A stretch of 64,000 bases of DNA from Eutreptiella sp. 'Long Island Sound 2002' (GCA_964036045.1 OZ038379.1:121211206-121275205), one strand, 5' to 3'. Positions 1 to 9,238 are shown, numbered from the stretch's first letter. Notes: generated by a model not told the origin, from the sequence alone. Made by a program: numbers and translations.

Positions 1-1589
1 GCCGATGCCGCGCCCCGTCCCCCCTCCGCCGAGGCCATCCGCGCCGGCTCCGCCCTCGGCGCGGGGGGGGCTTGCTGGTGCTGGCGTCGTGGGGATTGGG
101 GGGGGACGAGCCCGCCGGCGTCAGGGTCGATGTTGTAGAGGTGGTGGTGGTGGTGGTGGTGGTGGTGGTGGGTGTGGTGTGCCGGCATCTGTTGGATGCC
201 GGGGGGGATGCACCTCACCGGCTGCACGTCCGGCTGCGGGGGCGCTCCGCCCTCTGCCCCCCTCCCTTCGCCCCGCCCTCCTCCCTGGGCTCCCATGCCC
301 CGTCCCTCCTGTCCCTTGGGGCCCTTGCCCTTGCCCTTGCCCTTGCCCTTGGGCCTTTTTCCAGTCCCATGCCCGTGTCGCGGGTCCCGCCTCTCGTCCC
401 CCACGCCCTGGCCCGCTCGCTCTCCCATCCCCCCTCGTCCTGCCCCCTGCACCTGGGTACCCTTCCCGCGCCCCTGAGCACCCTTCCCGTGCCCTGACCC
501 CTCCCCTGCCCCCTGCCCGTGTCGCGGGTCCCGCCTCTCGTCCACCACGCCCTGGCCCGCTCGCTCTCCCACCTCCCCTCGCCCCGCCACCTGCACCTGG
601 GCTCCCTGCCCGCGCCCCTGCGCGCCCTTCCCGTGCCCTGACCCCTCCCCTGCCCCCTGCCTGTCGCGCCGTCCGCTGCTCCCCTCCCCCCCGCCGCTGC
701 GCCCTTCCTGGACCACTCGCCGGGCGTCCCGCTGCCTTTGCAGTTGCGGCAGCGTGACGCCCGGCGGCGAGCGCTCGCGCGTCGGGGGGCGGACGTGCCG
801 CTCCCGCCCCGGGGGGAAGGGCTTGGGGGGGTACGGCTTGGGGGGGCTGGTGTGGGTGTGGGCGGCGTTGGCGTGGGCGCGGTACTTCGCGCTCTCCCTG
901 CCCACTGCTGCTGCTGCGGCGGCCGCCAGCGAGGCGTCCGCGGCCCGTGCGGGGTTCCTCCCCCGCTTGCGCGGCGTGCTGGGGGCCGCGGCGTGGCCGG
1001 CCGAGGCGGCGTCGCGGCCCGCCGGGGTCGCGGCCGCAGCCCCTCGCGCGCCCTCCTCACTCTCCTTCGCTGCCGTGGCGGCCGCCGACGAGGCGCCCGT
1101 GGCCGCGGTCGCAAACCCTCGCACGCCCTCCTCGTTCTCCTCTGCTGCCGCGGCGGCCGCTGGCGAGGCGCCCACGGCCCGTGCGGGGTCCGTCGCAACC
1201 CCTCGCGCGCCCTTCTTGCTCTCCTGTGCGGCCGCGGCAGCCCTCGGCGATGCGTCCGGCTCCTGCGCCGGGGCTGCCCCCCTTGTCGGCGGCGTGCCGG
1301 GGGCCGCGGCCGGGGCCGCGGCGTGGCTCGCCGTGGTCTCTGCCTCCTGCGCGTCTGGGCGGGGCGGGGCGGCGGGGCTGGCTGCTTGGGCGGCGGGGGC
1401 GGCCGTCTCGGCTGATGCAGGTTCCCGGGCCGGCGGCGGCGGCCCGACCACCGCCGCATCCGCCAGCCTCCGCTCCTCGCGCTCCGCGAGGGTTTCCCCC
1501 GTCCACTCCGGGGAGGAGACGGGGGGGCGGGAGCGGGACCGGCGGTGGTGGCGGTCGTCCCGCTGGAGGGACCCATCGGAGTCTGCCAT
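1..1589 (-). CDS. Low-complexity Ala/Gly/Lys/His-rich protein, 3' end beyond window
   Basis: Unrecognised. An ATG at 1589-1587 (MADSDGSLQRDD) opens a frame with no stop to the left edge, about 529 codons. In order: an Arg/Ser-rich N-terminus; four or five imperfect ~25-residue Ala-rich repeats with a core like EEGARG (about residues 80-200); a Pro/Lys stretch; two ~48-residue Gly/Gln/Arg repeats (144 bp at DNA level); a Gly-Lys run; and ten consecutive His near plus positions 141-170. GC content is extreme, so a long open frame is weak evidence by itself. The acidic/Arg-Ser start, in-phase repeats and abrupt composition blocks make this frame better than its two shadows. It lies 62 bp after the 410-aa ORF on the same strand, so the two may belong to one mobile element. 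A structural or nucleic-acid-binding role would be a guess. Confidence 0.45.
   Translation of the reverse strand, partial: MADSDGSLQRDDRHHRRSRSRPPVSSPEWTGETLAEREERRLADAAVVGPPPPAREPASAETAAPAAQAASPAAPPRPDAQEAETTASHAAAPAAAPGTPPTRGAAPAQEPDASPRAAAAAQESKKGARGVATDPARAVGASPAAAAAAEENEEGVRGFATAATGASSAAATAAKESEEGARGAAAATPAGRDAASAGHAAAPSTPRKRGRNPARAADASLAAAAAAAVGRESAKYRAHANAAHTHTSPPKPYPPKPFPPGRERHVRPPTRERSPPGVTLPQLQRQRDARRVVQEGRSGGGEGSSGRRDRQGAGEGSGHGKGAQGRGQGAQVQVAGRGEVGERAGQGVVDERRDPRHGQGAGEGSGHGKGAQGRGKGTQVQGAGRGGMGERAGQGVGDERRDPRHGHGTGKRPKGKGKGKGKGPKGQEGRGMGAQGGGRGEGRGAEGGAPPQPDVQPVRCIPPGIQQMPAHHTHHHHHHHHHHLYNIDPDAGGLVPPQSPRRQHQQAPPAPRAEPARMASAEGGRGAAS
141..170. repeat. GTG trinucleotide run (poly-His on minus strand)
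   Basis: About ten uninterrupted GTG triplets. In the open minus frame they read as ten His residues, followed by LYNIDPDAGG. Confidence 0.9.
372..659. repeat. Two tandem 144-bp units
   Basis: The stretch beginning CCCGTGTCGCGGGTCCCGCC at 372 recurs at 516 with few changes. The unit is 144 bp, a multiple of three, so both copies are read in the same phase as 48-residue Gly/Arg/Gln repeats in the minus-strand frame. Confidence 0.8.
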
Positions 1590-1651
1590 CACTGTTACTC
1601 TGGTAGGCATGCGTGGTGGCAGGCGCGCCCTTCCCACTACCTCCTGGTGCA

Positions 1652-2884
1652 TCAGTGCCGTGCCGTGGGCAGTGCCGTGTGGTGCTCTGCGGGGGGGAGG
1701 GGGGGAGGGGGTGGGGGGCCAGCTGTGGCGTCAGCCCCGCACGGCCGGGGGCCCGCGGCCATCCACCGGCATTGGGAGGGGAGGCGGGGGAGCCACGCGG
1801 CCCACGCGTCGCGCCACAGCTCCCAGTCTGGGGCGGGGCCCAGGGCCCTGGGCCCCCGGGGGTCGTCGAGCGGTGTCGGGGGCAGCCGCACCAGGTGGAC
1901 CCCCGTAACGGCGGTGACCTCCTGTGTGCGCAGAAAGGTGTGTACTCCGTCCCGCGCCGCGGGCGCGGGGAGGGGGGGGCGGGGTACGGGTGTGGCCCCA
2001 TAGAGGTGGGTGGGGGTGATCCCCAGGATCCGCCCCGGGCCTCCGCGGGTCGCGACGACGAGGAGGAGGAGGGGGGTGCCAGGGCACTCTTGCCAGAGGA
2101 CCTGCCCCCTGTGGTGGGCACCCCTGGTCCTGGAGAGGGGGGGGGACAGGTCTGGGTTAGCCCAGCCGCGGGGCGCGTGCGTCGCCGGTGGGAGGGCGGG
2201 GCACCAAGTGGGCTCCCTGGGGAACGCCTCGTGGACGACGGCGTACGGGGCGGTAGGCCCGGTGCCGTCATACACCGGGTTGGTCGGCCGGGGGCGGGTG
2301 GACGCCTCGTCCGCGCCTTCCACGAACACCGTGACCTCGCCCACCTCCAGGTCCTCGTCCGGCGGGTGTAGAAGGTGGAGCGCCGCATCCAGCTCGGACA
2401 CTCCCCCTGGGTATGTGGCCCGCGCCTGGTTTAGGTACGGGGCCGCGTCCCCGGGGTAGCGCGTCCTGAGGGCGTGCAGCAGGGCTGGGGCGCTACTGCG
2501 GAGGGACATGGCAGACCCCGCTCCCGTCAGCCGGAGGGTGTCCCCCATGGACAGGGGCAGGCCCGACCGATTGGACTCGCGCCACTCCATCCAGTGCCCG
2601 TAGAGGGCCGCTTCCGGGCTGATGAGCCCCGGCCGGATGGCGTTCACGATCCGGTGCATTGCCGGGAGCAGCGTAGGGGCCCCCGCTCCGTTCAGGGCGC
2701 GGACGGCCGGGAGGGCGGTCTCGTTGAGGAAGGCCCTCGCACTGCCCTCCAGGTCGCACCGTGCGGCAGCGTGCGCTTCTTTTGCCTCCGCCACCGCGTC
2801 CGCCACCAGGCCCCGGACGGCCGCCTCCTGCGCTCTGCGGCGGGCCCTGGTGTGCCCCGGCCCATCCCCCCGTCGGCGTGGCAT
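1652..2884 (-). CDS. Hypothetical protein, 410 aa
   Basis: No family recognised. The ATG at 2884 sits in a good eukaryotic context (CAGCACCATGCC) and the frame runs to a TGA at 1652-1654. The N-terminus is basic (MPRRRGDGPGHTRARRR), followed by a predicted helical Ala/Glu segment (residues ~20-60), a middle part with regular hydrophobic spacing (LPAMHRIVNAIRPGLISPEA, WMEWRESNR), and a C-terminal half rich in Pro with strand-like stretches (LLLLVVATRG). No signal peptide or membrane segment is evident. Position is downstream of the large LINE on the same strand, 37 bp after its TAA stop, so it may be an extra LINE ORF or the start of another element. The other two frames through this interval are open only because of GC bias. 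Confidence 0.45.
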   Translation of the reverse strand: MPRRRGDGPGHTRARRRAQEAAVRGLVADAVAEAKEAHAAARCDLEGSARAFLNETALPAVRALNGAGAPTLLPAMHRIVNAIRPGLISPEAALYGHWMEWRESNRSGLPLSMGDTLRLTGAGSAMSLRSSAPALLHALRTRYPGDAAPYLNQARATYPGGVSELDAALHLLHPPDEDLEVGEVTVFVEGADEASTRPRPTNPVYDGTGPTAPYAVVHEAFPREPTWCPALPPATHAPRGWANPDLSPPLSRTRGAHHRGQVLWQECPGTPLLLLVVATRGGPGRILGITPTHLYGATPVPRPPLPAPAARDGVHTFLRTQEVTAVTGVHLVRLPPTPLDDPRGPRALGPAPDWELWRDAWAAWLPRLPSQCRWMAAGPRPCGADATAGPPPPPPLPPAEHHTALPTARH

Positions 2885-2923
2885 GGTGCTGCAGGCTCTG
2901 CAAAGGGCGGCAGCGGGTGGGGG

Positions 2924-3196
2924 TTAGGGGGCGAACACGTGCGACAGGTGCGCATTGGATGTGGGGTCCCGCAGGTGCACGTGGATCCACAGAAGGGCAG
3001 CGCCCGCGGGGCCCGCCTGTTCGTGCGAGGGGGCGTGTGCCCCCTCGATGCGCCGGCGCAAGACCTCCTCCTCTGTGCGCCTGCGGGGGCCTGCGGGAGG
3101 TTCGGGCCAGGGGCACGCGGCTACCTGGGTGCACCGCGCGCACCTGTTGGCGCCTGTCGATGCTGCGGAGGACACCGTGTCACATTCTCCGCAGAG
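2924..3196 (-). CDS. LINE terminal zinc-ribbon-like segment
   Basis: In frame with the preceding segment after its TGA. It starts LCGECDTVSSAASTGANRCA and continues RCTQ, giving two CxxC pairs about 14 residues apart, as in zinc ribbons or treble clefs. About 60 more residues follow to a TAA at 2924-2926, the only non-TGA stop on this LINE path and so the likeliest true end. Confidence 0.45.
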   Translation of the reverse strand, partial: LCGECDTVSSAASTGANRCARCTQVAACPWPEPPAGPRRRTEEEVLRRRIEGAHAPSHEQAGPAGAALLWIHVHLRDPTSNAHLSHVFAP

Positions 3197-4015
3197 TCAG
3201 CAGGTGTGTGGGAGGTGGGAGGGCGGCCACCAAGGGTCGAGATGGCGGAGCCAGAGGTCGTCCCACCTCTGTCTGAGGGGGTCCCGGATCTCCAGCAGGT
3301 GGGCGTGGACGCGGCGCCGGTAGTCCTTGCCAAGCGTCTTCCGCTGGACCTCCTGCCACGTGTCGCCGGGGAGGATCCCGTGGTCGTGGAAGGCGGCGAT
3401 GAGGTCGTCCCACGTCGGGCGGGGGTGCCCCTGGGGGGGGCTCACCATGTACACGTGGCGCCCGGTGAGGTGGAGCGTCAGCGCGTCCCATTGGCACCCG
3501 TTCGCGGTGTCCCTGTGGAGGAGGGCCAGCAGGGTGCTGTCCGCAACTGCCTCCCACCCCACTCGCAGCCCTTCGCAGCCGTCTAGCTCCTGGCGCAGCG
3601 CGGCTGCAACGCCGGTGGGGAGCATGAGGAGCAAGGGCCCCTGGGTGTCGCCCAGCCGGGACAGGGCGTCGTCGTATACCGGCCCCCCAGCTTTGAAGTG
3701 CGCCACGGTGAGTTGGGTGGCCCCGTCCTCTGGGGGGTGCCACCGGACGGTGGCCGCAGCGTGTCCCCACGTGCGTATCTCCGTGGCCCGGAGCACGTTG
3801 GCGGCGTGAAGGACGATGCGGGGCGGGACGGGCGTCCTGACGAGTGAGGATACGTCCCCAGTCCATCCCGTTTGCGGCCCCGGGGCCGCCTGCAGCCATT
3901 CCCCCGTCGCTGCGTCCCACGGGTGGTCAGGTCCCGCCCCGCGGATCATGGTGGGTCTCGGTCGGGTGTCCGGCCCCCACCACCGGAGCGGGATGGCGCG
4001 TATCGTTGCGCAGGG
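3197..4015 (-). CDS. LINE C-terminal domain of unknown function
   Basis: About 265 codons in the frame entered near 4010 (ATIRAIPLRWWGPDTRPRPT onward). It alternates strands and helices (TVRWHPPEDGATQLTVAHFK; GPLLLMLPTGVAAALRQELD; TLHLTGRHVYMVSPPQG; RPTWDDLIAAFHDHGILPGD) and looks globular. I do not recognise a restriction-like endonuclease signature. It ends at TGA 3197-3199 in the context HLPHTC-stop-LCGEC, and the frame remains open afterwards. Confidence 0.5.
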   Translation of the reverse strand, partial: PCATIRAIPLRWWGPDTRPRPTMIRGAGPDHPWDAATGEWLQAAPGPQTGWTGDVSSLVRTPVPPRIVLHAANVLRATEIRTWGHAAATVRWHPPEDGATQLTVAHFKAGGPVYDDALSRLGDTQGPLLLMLPTGVAAALRQELDGCEGLRVGWEAVADSTLLALLHRDTANGCQWDALTLHLTGRHVYMVSPPQGHPRPTWDDLIAAFHDHGILPGDTWQEVQRKTLGKDYRRRVHAHLLEIRDPLRQRWDDLWLRHLDPWWPPSHLPHTC

Positions 4016-4542
4016 GTCTCCGGGGCGCGCGTGGCGGCGCACCACCGGCCGCACTCCCGCGCCCACCCCTCCCCCACGATGCGCGCCTCCCATGCGGTCA
4101 TGGAGCCGCGCCCGATGATCCACGGTGGGAAGAGGGCGTCTTGTAGGTGCCTCGAGAACCCTCCCGGCAGGTCCTGGTACGGGTGGGGGCTCTCTTGGGG
4201 CGGGCACTCCAGAGTGCCATTCACAACACGGAGGGAGGCTACGAAGTCCTTGTCAGGGCGCGGGGGAGGGGGAGGGTGGTCGCCCTCCGCCGCAGTGAGC
4301 CACCGGTGCGCCCGGGCCGCCGCGCTTAGGGGCTCATGGAGGAGTTGCTCCAGCCGGTGGTTGCGAAGCTTCCACGCGAAGTCCCCCAGCCGGAGCATGT
4401 GGTGGAGGAAATCGTCTACTGAGGTCCCTCCCGGCGGGTCGTATCGGGTTATGGCGCGGAGCTGCGCCTCCGCGTCCTCGGGCACCAGTCCGGAGCAGAA
4501 CACCTCCGTCCACGTGGCGCCTGCAGAGCGCCACGAGGCCAC
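3946..4542 (-). CDS. LINE C-terminal segment after in-frame TGA
   Basis: Directly after the TGA at 4543 the same frame stays open for 198 codons (VASWRSAGATWTEVFCSGLV, then an acidic helix and FLHHMLRLGDFAWKLRNHRL). It looks like the ordinary helical tail that follows the knuckle in LINE polyproteins. Coherence is lost near 4010, where the sense passes to another frame; the last ~20 residues (SRSGGGGRTPDRDPP) are probably shadow. Confidence 0.5.
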   Translation of the reverse strand: MASWRSAGATWTEVFCSGLVPEDAEAQLRAITRYDPPGGTSVDDFLHHMLRLGDFAWKLRNHRLEQLLHEPLSAAARAHRWLTAAEGDHPPPPPRPDKDFVASLRVVNGTLECPPQESPHPYQDLPGGFSRHLQDALFPPWIIGRGSMTAWEARIVGEGWARECGRWCAATRAPETPAQRYAPSRSGGGGRTPDRDPP

Positions 4543-5110
4543 TCACAGGGCCTTGTCCCCAGGTGGGAGGTGGCGGGCCGCCTCGTGTACCGCCTGGCGG
4601 TAGTGGGGCCAGAGGAGCCGTGAGTGGGTGCAACCCACGTGCATGTGCACCGGGGTCTCTTCCGGGCCGCCGCAGAAAAGGCACGGTTGTGGGACGATGG
4701 CGACGCCAGAGAGCTGCTCCTTCCGGACGCGGAGCCTGCGCTGCACCGGCGTGTGGCCGTCTCGGGCCCGCAGCGCCCGGCGGTTGGTGGCCGCCGCGGT
4801 GAGGTCCCGGGCGTGGACGTAGGCCGTGGCGTGGGCCGCGCCCAGAGGTGTGTGTCCCCGGTGCGTCAGCGCATGGTCCGTCTGCGCCCGTTGCGCGACC
4901 TCGCCGAGCACCCGCATCGTGGGGGGCCGTAGATCGAGATGGCTGTCACGGCCGGCGACAATGAGTTGGGCGTGGCCAGGGTCCGGGGGCGTATTCTGCA
5001 AGACGGTGTCCTGGGACGCCGCCCAGTCCGCCTTGTGCAGTAGGGCGTCACTGTGGTGCGAGGTGGCTCGGACGTACCAGAACGGGTGCCCGGCGTGTTG
5101 CCCCCGCGCG
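4543..5110 (-). CDS. LINE RNase H end and CCHC zinc knuckle
   Basis: After the frameshift, the RNase H tail runs into a spacer and then the post-RT zinc knuckle found in many LINEs: CLFCGGPEETPVHMHVGC, followed by THSRLLWPHY. Spacing is C-x2-C-x8-H-x4-C with an extra His. The frame ends in TGA at 4543-4545 but stays open in the same phase beyond it. Confidence 0.7.
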
Positions 5111-7804
5111 CACAGGCCGTCCCAGACGCCACCTCAGGGGCATCTGGTTGACCACCTTCGCTGCGCCCGCGAAGACCCCCGTGGTTCGCTCGCGATCTGC
5201 GTGCCGCAGGAGGTGGAGGATGACTTCGGCGTCCACCGTGTGGACCCATGGTCTGTGTGCACCGTAATGTAGGGGGAGGGAGGCGGCCACCCCCTCCCCG
5301 TCGGGCACCGTGCCCGAGATGGACACCGCCCACGTGCGGGTGAGGTCGGTGGCGAGAGCGACGCTGGTGGCGTGTTTGCAGGGTCCGCCCCCGGACGCGT
5401 CAGAGGAGGTGTTTCCCCAGGCCTCCGGGATCCAGTAGTATCCGGTGGGGCTGAGCCACCCCGCGTTGAGGTCGGCGGAGTGCCACCGGACGTCGGGGTG
5501 GCTGGGGGTCAGTTGGTCCACGCTCAGCGCCCTGGTGTCGCCTGGGCTGATCGCCGGGTGGTCGTGCAGCCGGATCTCCGCTCCGGCGACCGTGCTTGCC
5601 CAGGACCGTAGCGCCGTCACATGTTCCTTGAGCCACGCCGGGCCCCCGCGCTGGTGCACCACCAGGTGTCCTGTGTCCTCCGAACGGTCCTCCAGCGCGT
5701 GCACTGCCATGTGTGGGTCGTGCGGCACCCCCGTAGCCACCAGTAGGGCGGTGCCACGGGGGAGCCCACGGGGTTCGGGCTGGCCTGCCCCCACTTGCAC
5801 TATTACCCACTCGGCCCGGAGCTGCACTTGTCCCGTCGCTTGGGTGCATTGGTCGTCCGTGGTCACCAGCCACAACGGCGTCGGCGCGTGGGGCCGGGGG
5901 CGTAAGGGCTCTGGCCACGCCACGTCCGCGTTAGGCTCTTGGTGCTCGCTTTCCGCGAGTACGTCGCGGAGGATGTACATGAGGGCCGCTGGCGGGTGGT
6001 ACGCCGCCCCCCGCGTGGGGGGGGACAGGCCGTCCCGGCGGCGGTAGCCCCCGACGTGGAGGTGCAGGCCGTCCGGGGTCACCCGTGGGCCGGTGTGGGC
6101 GTCCTGCTTAGCCCTCGTGGGGTGGACGAGTCTCAGACGGGGGTCCCGTGTGCCGGTGGTGTGGAAGAGGTGGGCCAGGGCGTCGCGCCACCCGGGGTGG
6201 TTGGTGGGCTCCTGCTCACGGCGGCAATAATGGAGGTGTTCATCGGCGCATTGGTTGAGGCACTCCCGCACCGCCGTCGGCCACGGATCGTCGTTGTCGG
6301 GGAAGGGGTGGCGTGGCCCGTGGTGCCCGTGCCACGGCGTTGTGTGTGGCACCGTCAGGCGGCACGTGTCGCGGTGTCGCAGCTTGGCGGTGCGCAGCGT
6401 GACGATTTTGCCCGGCGGGGACTGTAGTTGGACATGAGCCGCCCTGGGGCACGCGATGGGGTTGTACATCCCCACTCCCAGGGCGGCCAGGGCCCGGGGT
6501 ATGCGGTGGACCCAGTCGCCTCCCGCCAGTGTTGCGAACTCCGGGATGGGGTAGTGCACCTCGGGACATATTCCGTGCGCGCCGGCTATCTCCCAGAACA
6601 TCTTGGTGACCTCGGCGCGCACGGAGGTTGCGCGGTGGTGGACGAGTGTACCCACGAGGGCCACCGCTGCCTGCTGGCACCGCGTGGGCACCCGTGTGAG
6701 CCCCAGGGTCTGGTCATCCTGCAGGCTGTCCCGCGAGGCGTCGAAGGCGTACCGCGCCCTGTCCTTCGCGACCTGGACCGTGATGTGGTCCAGGTGGCGT
6801 GCAGTGTCGGAGTCGTCGGCGATGAAAGGGGCGACGTACTGCGTCACCCCTCCGAGGATCGCCAGGATGACGTCCTGCACCACTTTCGGTGGCGCGAGGG
6901 TGTTAAGGCACCAGTGGTGCACTGCCGCCAGGCGTAGCCGGTGCTTGCGCTGCAGGGAGAACTCCCCGTCCGGCTGCAGCTGGAGTCCCAGGTAGGGGAC
7001 GGAGTCCGCCGCTGGTACCCAGTACCACGGGTTTTCCAGGTGGGGGCAGAGGCGCAGCTGCAGGCCCGGGACCCCCTCCGTGGTGGCCATGGCGCACTTG
7101 CGGGGGTTGAGCTCCATGCCCATCATCCCCAGGTACGCTGCCACCGCCTCCACGCCCTCGACGAAGTGCTGCAGCGTGTGGGCCACCACCAGCAGGTCGT
7201 CGATGTAGGCCTGGATGAGGCCGTGCTCGGCCCCTCCCGGCGGGCGCAGGCGGTGCCCCTGTGCCCTGAGCAGGGGCTCCAGGAGGAGCGCGTACAGCAG
7301 GGGGCTCTCGGGGTTGCCCTGCCGGACGCCGCGTAGCATGTAGACGGGCTGCGTTAGCCCGTGTGCTGTGACGATGCGCAGCCTGGCGCACGTGTGGAGG
7401 AAGAGCAGGAGGTCAATGACGTCCGGCGGCACGGAGAGGTGGCGCAGGATGAGGTGGAGGGCGCCGTGTGGGGCCGTGTCGAAGGCCTTGCGGGCGTCGC
7501 AGGAGAAGACGTAGTTGGGCCTGCCCCGCTGGAGCTGCCGCTGCGCCATGAACAGTGGGGGGCCTGTGTTGGAGCCAGGGAGGGCCCCCTGCTGCCAGTC
7601 CCTGACCACTCCGTGCCGTGTGAGCACCTCCGTGATGCGCTGGGTGAGGGGGCCCGTGAGCAGCTTCATGTCCAGCTGGCCCAGGGCTATGGGCCTGTAG
7701 TCGTCCAGTCTGGCAGAGCCCGGTACCTTGGGGCTGAGCCAGATGTGCGCGTCCCTCCAGTGCATCGGCGGCGGGGCGCCGCGGAGGATGGCCCGGTAGG
7801 AATG
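5048..7804 (-). CDS. LINE RT (remainder) and RNase H, frameshifted near 5100
   Basis: Continuation of the LINE pol after the DIRS insert. RT motifs: DDYRPIAL; FSCDARKAFDT (first catalytic Asp); GVRQGNPESPLLY; and QAYIDDLLVV (the Y-x-DD box, about 200 residues past the junction). RNase H follows: SSDASGGG (first Asp), TVDAEVILHLLRHAD, and, after a one-base frame change near 5100, GHPFWYVRATSHHSDALLHK then ADWA, which resembles the C-terminal His...Asp motif. The frame that ends at the TGA at 5048 is therefore not the true C-terminus. The first codons (SYRAILRGAPPP) sit upstream of the ATG at 7765 and join in frame to the sequence right of the DIRS insert. Confidence 0.85.
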   Translation of the reverse strand, partial: HSYRAILRGAPPPMHWRDAHIWLSPKVPGSARLDDYRPIALGQLDMKLLTGPLTQRITEVLTRHGVVRDWQQGALPGSNTGPPLFMAQRQLQRGRPNYVFSCDARKAFDTAPHGALHLILRHLSVPPDVIDLLLFLHTCARLRIVTAHGLTQPVYMLRGVRQGNPESPLLYALLLEPLLRAQGHRLRPPGGAEHGLIQAYIDDLLVVAHTLQHFVEGVEAVAAYLGMMGMELNPRKCAMATTEGVPGLQLRLCPHLENPWYWVPAADSVPYLGLQLQPDGEFSLQRKHRLRLAAVHHWCLNTLAPPKVVQDVILAILGGVTQYVAPFIADDSDTARHLDHITVQVAKDRARYAFDASRDSLQDDQTLGLTRVPTRCQQAAVALVGTLVHHRATSVRAEVTKMFWEIAGAHGICPEVHYPIPEFATLAGGDWVHRIPRALAALGVGMYNPIACPRAAHVQLQSPPGKIVTLRTAKLRHRDTCRLTVPHTTPWHGHHGPRHPFPDNDDPWPTAVRECLNQCADEHLHYCRREQEPTNHPGWRDALAHLFHTTGTRDPRLRLVHPTRAKQDAHTGPRVTPDGLHLHVGGYRRRDGLSPPTRGAAYHPPAALMYILRDVLAESEHQEPNADVAWPEPLRPRPHAPTPLWLVTTDDQCTQATGQVQLRAEWVIVQVGAGQPEPRGLPRGTALLVATGVPHDPHMAVHALEDRSEDTGHLVVHQRGGPAWLKEHVTALRSWASTVAGAEIRLHDHPAISPGDTRALSVDQLTPSHPDVRWHSADLNAGWLSPTGYYWIPEAWGNTSSDASGGGPCKHATSVALATDLTRTWAVSISGTVPDGEGVAASLPLHYGAHRPWVHTVDAEVILHLLRHADRERTTGVFAGAAKVVNQMPLRWRLGRPVRAGATRRAPVLVRPSHLAPQ

Positions 7805-8151
7805 GCTGGCTCAGCTAGCACTACACAATCCCCATATATGGGCCAACTCCTTAAAACCGGTTTGTTTTCTCTGTTTTCTGCTCTTTTGGTGCCCTTTGCT
7901 ACCTTTCATTGAAACGGGCACCCTCAAAATATACACAAAAATGGTATTATACATGCAAAATGAATTTTTGACCTCAAATACCCCCCATGGGGTTTGAACC
8001 CACACTCTACCAACCTTAGAGTTGTGTTTTTCCTCTAAGCTACGACCTGTCGTCGACGATCTCAGAGAAAACCGTAGTATAATAAAAATTTGGAAAATCA
8101 GTACTCCTTACATGCTCCAACCACTATTAACCTCCCATGCTCTTAAAACCG
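7805..8151 (+). repeat. DIRS left inverted terminal repeat
   Basis: Outer 28 bp (7805-7832) are unique to the left end and are matched only in the internal complementary region. The inner ~318 bp (7833-8151, from CATATATGGGCC to CTTAAAACCG) is the reverse complement of 12394-12711 with no difference I could see apart from about one base of length. Confidence 0.92.
7980..8055 (-). promoter_or_regulatory. tRNA-like pol III boxes in left ITR
   Basis: Mirror copy of the boxes in the right ITR, reading outward on the minus strand: A box as CCTCTAAGCTA at 8032-8042 and B box as GGGTTTGAACC at 7990-8000 on the plus strand. Because the repeats are inverted, the two predicted start sites point outward in opposite directions. 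Confidence 0.5.
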
Positions 8152-8251
8152 GTCACGCGCTCACTGAGTTGTTCAACTAGTGATTTGCTGTACCCAGAGC
8201 TTTGATTTCTGATGCAATCCAAAATGTTTTAAGGATATAAATTTTAACAAA

Positions 8252-9238
8252 ATGACAGAAGAAAATGAGACACTGGATTTTCACGAGCTCGTGCTGAAGC
8301 TGCCGGATTCGGCGTGGAACCTGAGTTCTGAGTCGTTGGAACATGCAGCACAGTTGGCAAAGGAAGGCGCAATGAGTGGTCTCAGTCCTTGGCAGGCAGC
8401 GTCACTGTATTCCAAACTTACAGGAAAGAAAACACTGGCCACTGTCAAAGACACGATGGCCTTGGTTCGTGATGCCTTACTCACCTTAAAGGGCGACGAC
8501 ATTGGCAGAACAGGCACGTCGTCGCATCGCGAAGACGTCTTCTTGGCATGCGAAACTTTGAGCGGTCCCAAGGACCACGCTGGCCCCGCGTCGGACAAGG
8601 AGTCCACGTTCGTGTGGCGCGATGAGGTTCTGTCGCTTCCTTCACGCTTGTCTGCACTCCTGGAAGAGCGAAAGGTTTTGCAAGACGAGTTTCGCAGAAA
8701 AAAGATGTTGAAGCACCTTCCAGTGTTCGACGAGTTCCATAGGGCAGCTGTTAATAACGCGCCAACGCACAAACATCCAGCGGACGCAGAGAAGCGTCGT
8801 TGGGAACAACAGGTAAAAGACGCCATGCGAGTCCTGGGAGTAGTCTTAACACGCGAAGATGACACAACGGTAGCTCCGGAAGCACCTGTTTCATTGGTAC
8901 TATGTGAACATTTGTTTGCAATGTTGGGTGCGTTGGACTGTAGCATCCAAAGCTCCCGGCGAGTGGCAGTAGATAAACGGTTTGAACAACCTGCGATTGC
9001 ACCAGAGTTACTCTCGAAGGATGACATGTCACTACTTCAGTCGCGCAACAAATTACAAAAAGACCTGAGAGGCACGCGTTTCTCCCCTTACTCGCATCGT
9101 AGTTCTTTCCGTTCGTTTTCAACACGAGGTCGTTTTGATCCACGGAGATCTGGCAAAGGAGGCAAAGGCAAAGGTAAGGGTTTCACCCAAAGATTTGTGC
9201 CACGTAACGACAGGTTAGATGAACGACCACAGCAGTAG
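8252..9238 (+). CDS. DIRS gag-like protein, 328 aa
   Basis: ATG at 8252 follows an AT-rich leader (ATTTTAACAAAATG) and is the first ATG after the left ITR. Residues 1-90 are helical and acidic (MTEENETLDFHELVLKLPDS), the centre is mixed helical, and the C-terminal 50 residues are strongly basic with Arg/Phe/Gly and Lys/Gly repeats (FRSFSTRGRFDPRRSGKGGK), a typical RNA-binding tail. No zinc knuckle, which is usual for DIRS gag. The stop overlaps the RT ORF start by 20 nt (9219-9238), a different frame, so RT is probably reached by re-initiation or frameshift. Confidence 0.85.
   Translation: MTEENETLDFHELVLKLPDSAWNLSSESLEHAAQLAKEGAMSGLSPWQAASLYSKLTGKKTLATVKDTMALVRDALLTLKGDDIGRTGTSSHREDVFLACETLSGPKDHAGPASDKESTFVWRDEVLSLPSRLSALLEERKVLQDEFRRKKMLKHLPVFDEFHRAAVNNAPTHKHPADAEKRRWEQQVKDAMRVLGVVLTREDDTTVAPEAPVSLVLCEHLFAMLGALDCSIQSSRRVAVDKRFEQPAIAPELLSKDDMSLLQSRNKLQKDLRGTRFSPYSHRSSFRSFSTRGRFDPRRSGKGGKGKGKGFTQRFVPRNDRLDERPQQ

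Noticed and set aside
7811-8005. Small ORFs inside the DIRS ITRs (64 and 91 codons)
   Set aside because: They are mirror images produced by the inverted repeat, overlap the tRNA-like region and have no leader or conservation evidence.
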